A program made the position numbers and the translations under genes. Below are positions 5,370-8,799 of a stretch of DNA of 8,799 nucleotides, in pieces; within the stretch, counting starts at the first letter, position 1; every line of letters begins with the position of its first letter. Origin of the DNA: Nitrospirae bacterium RBG_19FT_COMBO_42_15 (lineage in GTDB: Bacteria > Nitrospirota > CAKKRA01 > 9FT-COMBO-42-15). The stretch is from the NCBI GenBank assembly GCA_001803815.1, contig MHEL01000119.1:1-8799 (forward strand), written 5' to 3'. A model generated the notes under the pieces. It was not told the origin of the DNA. It saw only the letters and a program-made list of their open reading frames with translations, and did no database searches.

Positions 5370-7177
5370 TACTCCCTGTGCTTTGGCCTTTTGCCTGCTG
5401 CAAGGATCCTTTTGCGAATACGGATGCTTTGGGGCGTAACCTCTACAAGCTCGTCCTCTTTAATAAATTCTATTGCCTGCTCAAGTCCCATAGGCCTTGG
5501 AGGCACAAGCCTCATGGCGTCATCGGTGCCTGATGCCCTTATGTTTGTAAGCTTCTTTTCCTTTACAACATTTACATCAAGGTCATTCTCGCGTGAATTC
5601 TCGCCGGTCACCATGCCCTCATACACTTGCGTATTCTCTTTAACAAAAAGCTCGCCCCTTGGCTGTAAATGAAACAAGGCGTATGTAGTTGTCTTGCCTG
5701 TTCTGTCTGAAACCAATGCGCCTGTTGCGCGTTTTGTTATTTGCCCGTGCCATGGCTCGTAGCCGTCAAAGAGGTGGTTTAATAATCCTGTGCCCCTTGT
5801 GTCTGTCAAAAATTCAGAACGGAAGCCGATTAATCCCCTTGACGGTATGCGGAATTCAAGACGAACTCTGCCATGTCCGTTATTCTGCATCTTTAACATC
5901 CTGCCTTTTCTCATGCCGAGCTTCTGCGTAACAACGCCGATAAACTCCTCTGGGCAGTCAATCACAAGAAGCTCCATAGGCTCATGCAGGCTGCCGTTTA
6001 TCTGCTTTGTAATGGTCTCTGGCATTGATACTGAGAGCTCATACCCTTCACGGCGCATCATTTCAATTAAGATTGCGAGCTGAAGCTCTCCCCTTCCCAT
6101 TACCTTGAATGAGTCGGTTGCATCCATTGACTCAACACGGATTGCAACATTATATAAAAGCTCCTTTTCAAGCCTCTCTTTCAGATTTCTTGATGTAACA
6201 AATTTGCCTTCCTTGCCTGCAAAGGGCGATGTGTTTACTGAAAAGACCATAGAAATAGTCGGCTCATCAACAGCAATCCTCGGAAGCGGTTTTGGGTTAT
6301 CTGCATCAGTAATAGTGTCGCCGATGTTTATACCTTCAATGCCTGCAAGCGCCACAATATCGCCAACTACCGCCTTTTCAATATCTACACGCTTTAATCC
6401 TCTGAAACCGTATAGAGATGTTGCCTTTGCCTTTATCACATCACCTTTTTGATTCACAAAACCAATGGCATCGCCGATCTTAACAGCGCCTGAGAATATG
6501 CGACCAATTGCGAGTCTGCCGACATAATCATTGTAATCAATATTTGCAACAAGGATCTGAAGCGCTGCATTCTCATCCCCTTCTGGCGGAAGTATAGTCT
6601 TTAATACTGATTCAAAGAGGCACTGCAAATCCTTTGCCTCATCTTCAAGTTTAAGCTTTGCAATCCCCTCCCTTGCATTTGTATAGATAATTGGGAAATC
6701 AAGCTGCTCTTCCTGCGCATCTAAGTCTATAAAAAGGTCGTAGACCTCATTAACAACCTCGCTTATACGGGCATCCGGTCTGTCAATCTTGTTTATCACA
6801 AGTATTGGAGGCAGATTAAGCTCAAGGGCTTTCTTTAAGACAAACCGCGTCTGCGGAAGCGGGCCTTCAGATGCATCAACAAGCAGAAGCACGCCATCCA
6901 CCATCTTTAATGTGCGCTCCACCTCGCCGCCAAAGTCAGCATGGCCGGGCGTGTCTACAATATTTATCTTAACGCCTTTATACTCAACAGCAGTGTTCTT
7001 TGCCATAATGGTAATGCCGCGCTCACGCTCTAAATCCATATTATCCATTGCCCTTTCCTGAACCTGCTGATTGTCCCTGAATATGCCGCCCTGCTTCAGC
7101 ATGGCATCTACAAGCGTGGTCTTGCCATGGTCAACATGGGCAATGATGGCTATGTTTCTGATGTCTTCTCTCTTCAT
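5369..7177 (-). CDS. typA: Translational GTPase TypA/BipA
   Basis: At 602 residues this is the full family length. BipA binds ribosomes, hydrolyses GTP, and helps assemble the large subunit and growth under stress or cold. G motifs are intact: AHVDHGKTT (13-21), RGIT (53-56), [14 protein letters not shown] (75-88), NKIDRPDAR (129-137). The family signatures [17 protein letters not shown] and [20 protein letters not shown] follow, and the C-terminal BipA-specific part (YEPWHGQI...[16 protein letters not shown]...[20 protein letters not shown]) is complete. AGGAG sits 5 nt before the ATG. The gene stands alone, divergent from the M48 protease gene. Its leader contains a REP-like hairpin and a terminator/pseudoknot, so expression may be controlled by premature termination. 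Its stop codon lies only 8 bp from the CRISPR-like repeat that ends the island. Confidence 0.98.
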   Translation of the reverse strand: MKREDIRNIAIIAHVDHGKTTLVDAMLKQGGIFRDNQQVQERAMDNMDLERERGITIMAKNTAVEYKGVKINIVDTPGHADFGGEVERTLKMVDGVLLLVDASEGPLPQTRFVLKKALELNLPPILVINKIDRPDARISEVVNEVYDLFIDLDAQEEQLDFPIIYTNAREGIAKLKLEDEAKDLQCLFESVLKTILPPEGDENAALQILVANIDYNDYVGRLAIGRIFSGAVKIGDAIGFVNQKGDVIKAKATSLYGFRGLKRVDIEKAVVGDIVALAGIEGINIGDTITDADNPKPLPRIAVDEPTISMVFSVNTSPFAGKEGKFVTSRNLKERLEKELLYNVAIRVESMDATDSFKVMGRGELQLAILIEMMRREGYELSVSMPETITKQINGSLHEPMELLVIDCPEEFIGVVTQKLGMRKGRMLKMQNNGHGRVRLEFRIPSRGLIGFRSEFLTDTRGTGLLNHLFDGYEPWHGQITKRATGALVSDRTGKTTTYALFHLQPRGELFVKENTQVYEGMVTGENSRENDLDVNVVKEKKLTNIRASGTDDAMRLVPPRPMGLEQAIEFIKEDELVEVTPQSIRIRKRILAAGKRPKHRE

Positions 7178-7192
7178 TTATCTCCTTTACCT

Positions 7193-7215
7193 CGCAGGCT
7201 AAAGCCTGCGGCTAC
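7193..7215. repeat. REP-like palindrome in the typA leader
   Basis: CGCAGGC (7193-7199) and GCCTGCG (7204-7210) form a perfect 7-bp stem around TAAA, followed by GCTAC. Elements of the form CAGGCTAAAGCCTGCGGCTAC are common interspersed palindromes in environmental bacterial genomes (recalled, not checked). In the typA message the hairpin ends about 6 nt before the ribosome site. Confidence 0.6.
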
Positions 7216-7241
7216 AAAAATCATGATACAAATAAAACAAT

Positions 7242-7276
7242 AAAAAAGGGCGAACCAAAAAGGACTTGGCTCACCC
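7242..7276 (-). terminator. Rho-independent terminator / attenuator in the typA leader
   Basis: Read on the minus strand, GGGTGAGCC (7276-7268) pairs with GGTTCGCCC (7256-7248) in a 9-bp stem with two G-U pairs, followed at once by six T (7247-7242). On the plus strand the same positions give two A-C mismatches, so the structure is built for the minus-strand RNA. No minus-strand gene lies upstream, so it can only act within the leader of typA or end a short RNA. The loop can also pair with AAGGAC just upstream, forming a competing or pseudoknotted helix. Confidence 0.7.
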
Positions 7277-7296
7277 TTTGTCCTTACACTGGTGAT

Positions 7297-7326
7297 ATAA
7301 TAACATAACTTTATGAAAATTTGCAA
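7297..7326 (-). promoter_or_regulatory. Promoter of typA
   Basis: On the minus strand TTGCAA (7326-7321), an 18-bp spacer and TATTAT (7302-7297), with TG at 7305-7304 as an extended -10. The start would fall near 7290, giving a leader of about 113 nt that begins just before the pseudoknot/terminator. The same -10 region read on the plus strand gives TGATATAAT (7293-7301), so a divergent start is possible. Confidence 0.5.
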
Positions 7327-7342
7327 TGCCTAAAAAAAGTTC

Positions 7343-7371
7343 TTAACATTTAACCTTATATTTTGTATAAT
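7343..7371 (+). promoter_or_regulatory. Sigma-70-type promoter for the M48 protease gene
   Basis: TTAACA (7343-7348), a 17-bp spacer and TATAAT (7366-7371) make a near-consensus promoter. The transcript would start near 7378 and carry a leader of about 185 nt containing two related palindromes before the protease start codon. Confidence 0.6.
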
Positions 7372-7399
7372 CTTGACAGCCTGTTCCCCAAATCTCATT

Positions 7400-7426
7400 T
7401 TCACCCTTCGACAAGCTTAGGGTGAA
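7400..7426. repeat. REP-like palindrome, copy 1
   Basis: TTCACCCT (7400-7407) and AGGGTGAA (7419-7426) are perfect 8-bp arms around TCGACAAGCTT. The core CTTCGACAAGCTTAG matches a common interspersed bacterial repeat (CTTCGACAGGCTCAG), recalled and not checked. Confidence 0.6.
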
Positions 7427-7463
7427 CGTTATATATAGCAAAGTTACAGGTTTTCTTCCGCTC

Positions 7464-7484
7464 GTGCTGAGCCTGTCGAAGCAC
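7464..7484. repeat. REP-like palindrome, copy 2 (inverted)
   Basis: GTGCT and AGCAC close the element. Its core, read on the minus strand as CTTCGACAGGCTCAG, is the same family as copy 1 with two changes, in the opposite orientation 37 bp downstream. The pair could fold into one long hairpin in the protease leader RNA. Confidence 0.6.
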
Positions 7485-7561
7485 AAAAACCCATTTGGGC
7501 AACTGGCCGTTTAGATATTGAAGACTCATTATTGCCAAACAAAAATAAAAGGGTTATCAAT

Positions 7562-8799
7562 ATGAAAATGCACGCTGCAAAGAAGTATATGCCTTTTTAC
7601 GCGCCCCTTCTTTTTTTTATCATCTTTATCAGCGCCTGCGCCAAGAATCCTGTTACAGGCGAAAGGGAGCTTGTCCTCATATCTGAGCAGGAAGAATTGA
7701 ATATTGGCATTAAAAACTATCCTGTAACAACACAGATGAACAATGGCCTGTTTAAGGATGAGGAGCTGCAGAAATACATCAACAGCATTGGAAAGAGGCT
7801 CGGCGAAGCGAGCCACAGGCAAAATCTTCCTTACGAATTTAATGTGGTTAATTCCTCTGATTATAATGCCTTCTGCCTCCCTGGCGGCAAGATCAGCATA
7901 ACAAGAGGGCTTCTAATAAACTTAGAGAATGAAGGCCAGCTCGCAGGGATACTCGGCCATGAGATAGGGCATGCAACTGCAAGGCATTCTGCAAAGCAGA
8001 TAAGCAGAACAGTCTTAACACAGGCAATCCTTGTAAGCCTTGAGGCTGTGCTTGCTGCTAAGGATGTAAAGAACAGGGAGCTTTACAGCCTCGGCTCTAA
8101 CTTTGGCGCATACCTCATGCTCATGAAATACAGCAGGGATCAGGAGAGTCAGTCTGACAGCCTTGGCCTGAATTACATGGCAAAGGCAGGCCATAATCCT
8201 ACAGGCCTTAAGCAGTCAATGGAGATTTTACAGAAGGCGCATAAGAAAGAGCCTTCCAAACTTGAGAACCTCTTTATGACGCACCCATTGACAACAGAGA
8301 GAATTGAGGCTATCAGCAAAGAAGTGAATACCACATATAAAGATGCTGCAATCAGAGAATTAAAGGCAGACGAGTTCAATAGAAAGACCGCCCATCTAAA
8401 AAGCCTTAAGGATGCCTATGCACATTATGATAATGGTGATGAAGCGATGGGCAAAAAGGATTATAAAACTGCTGAAAGCGAGTATAAAAAGGCGATTGCG
8501 CTTCATAAAGATGCAATCTTTTACTCAGGGCTTGCATTTGCTTTATTTAAACAGGATAAGGCAGGGGATGCAAAGACTGCGATAGACGCATCTATTAAGA
8601 TAGAACCGAACCTCTTTGGCTCAAGGTTTCTATCAGGCATTATCAATTATAAATCTGAGAAATTTCAGGCATCCCTTGACCATATGCTTGCTTCTGATAA
8701 ACTTATCCCTGATGTTCCACAGGTAAAACTCTATATTGCAAGATGCTATGAGAAGCTTAATAATAAAGAAAAGTCCGCAGCATACTATAAAGAGACTTT
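7562..8799 (+). CDS. Lipoprotein M48 zinc metalloprotease with TPR tail, BepA-like (3' end outside window)
   Basis: 412 codons are open to the window end. ATG 7562 is 8 nt after AAAGGG; the ATG at 7568 is less well placed. Residues 1-25 are a basic then hydrophobic signal peptide ending in the lipobox ISAC, so Cys26 would be lipidated and the enzyme attached to a membrane outside the cytoplasm. The M48 domain spans ~30-255: SYNAFCLPGGKI-type strand (100-111), zinc site HEIGH (133-137) with Glu134 as catalyst, and third ligand Glu195 in RDQESQSD. From ~285 TPR helices follow (GKKDYKTAESEYKKAIAL; KDAIFYSGLAFALFKQDKAG), at least three units. This layout matches BepA/YfgC, which guards outer-membrane protein assembly. 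Close homologues vary, so the exact role is inferred. It diverges from typA with its own promoter. Confidence 0.93.
   Translation, partial: MKMHAAKKYMPFYAPLLFFIIFISACAKNPVTGERELVLISEQEELNIGIKNYPVTTQMNNGLFKDEELQKYINSIGKRLGEASHRQNLPYEFNVVNSSDYNAFCLPGGKISITRGLLINLENEGQLAGILGHEIGHATARHSAKQISRTVLTQAILVSLEAVLAAKDVKNRELYSLGSNFGAYLMLMKYSRDQESQSDSLGLNYMAKAGHNPTGLKQSMEILQKAHKKEPSKLENLFMTHPLTTERIEAISKEVNTTYKDAAIRELKADEFNRKTAHLKSLKDAYAHYDNGDEAMGKKDYKTAESEYKKAIALHKDAIFYSGLAFALFKQDKAGDAKTAIDASIKIEPNLFGSRFLSGIINYKSEKFQASLDHMLASDKLIPDVPQVKLYIARCYEKLNNKEKSAAYYKET

Noticed and set aside
5391..7061. Plus-strand frames across typA
   Set aside because: Serine-rich antisense shadows of the TypA reading frame.
7529..7822. 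Minus-strand 97-codon frame over the start of the protease gene
   Set aside because: It lies opposite a signal peptide and M48 N-terminus that are clearly coding.

Overview
The window looks like the chromosome of a Gram-negative, mid-GC, probably uncultivated bacterium. A lipoprotein M48-TPR protease, a long BipA/TypA GTPase, and REP-like palindromes in the gaps fit Nitrospirota or a deltaproteobacteria-like lineage. That placement is an impression, not something the sequence proves.

Layout. Positions 1-1202 (minus) hold a partial protein with three parts: a degenerate kinase-like region, a four-cysteine zinc ribbon lodged inside it, and a canonical PP2C phosphatase domain. Positions about 1400-5365 are an accessory island, richer in GC by eye and full of gene remains. 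Positions 5369-7177 (minus) are typA/bipA. Positions 7178-7561 are a regulatory and repeat-rich gap between divergent genes. Positions 7562-8799 (plus, partial) are a lipoprotein M48 metalloprotease with a TPR tail.

The island reads as a defence-gene graveyard. A cas3 N-terminus (HD-domain start) survives at 2951-3076. A 72-bp piece of its 5' end is duplicated at 1512-1583, so the two copies flank an intact Fic/AMPylase gene (1722-2885) with its own promoter and operator-like repeats. At the far end, a single degenerate type I-C-like CRISPR repeat (5328-5360) lies in the same orientation as cas3. Just before it is an hsdM (type I restriction methylase) reduced to its first 20 and last ~39 codons. 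Between these remains lie two intact genes of unknown function: a DUF6880-like protein (3202-4596) and a DUF6557-like protein (4623-5150), probably co-transcribed. A truncated 38-codon ORF lies on the minus strand at 3068-3184. The simplest reading is that a type I-C CRISPR-Cas locus was replaced stepwise by other cargo, leaving only its two ends.

No complete new defence system can be proven here. The best leads are the Fic cassette between cas3-derived direct repeats, the DUF6880/DUF6557 pair, the pseudokinase-zinc ribbon-PP2C architecture, and a compact pseudoknot/terminator in the typA leader that looks like a transcription attenuator.
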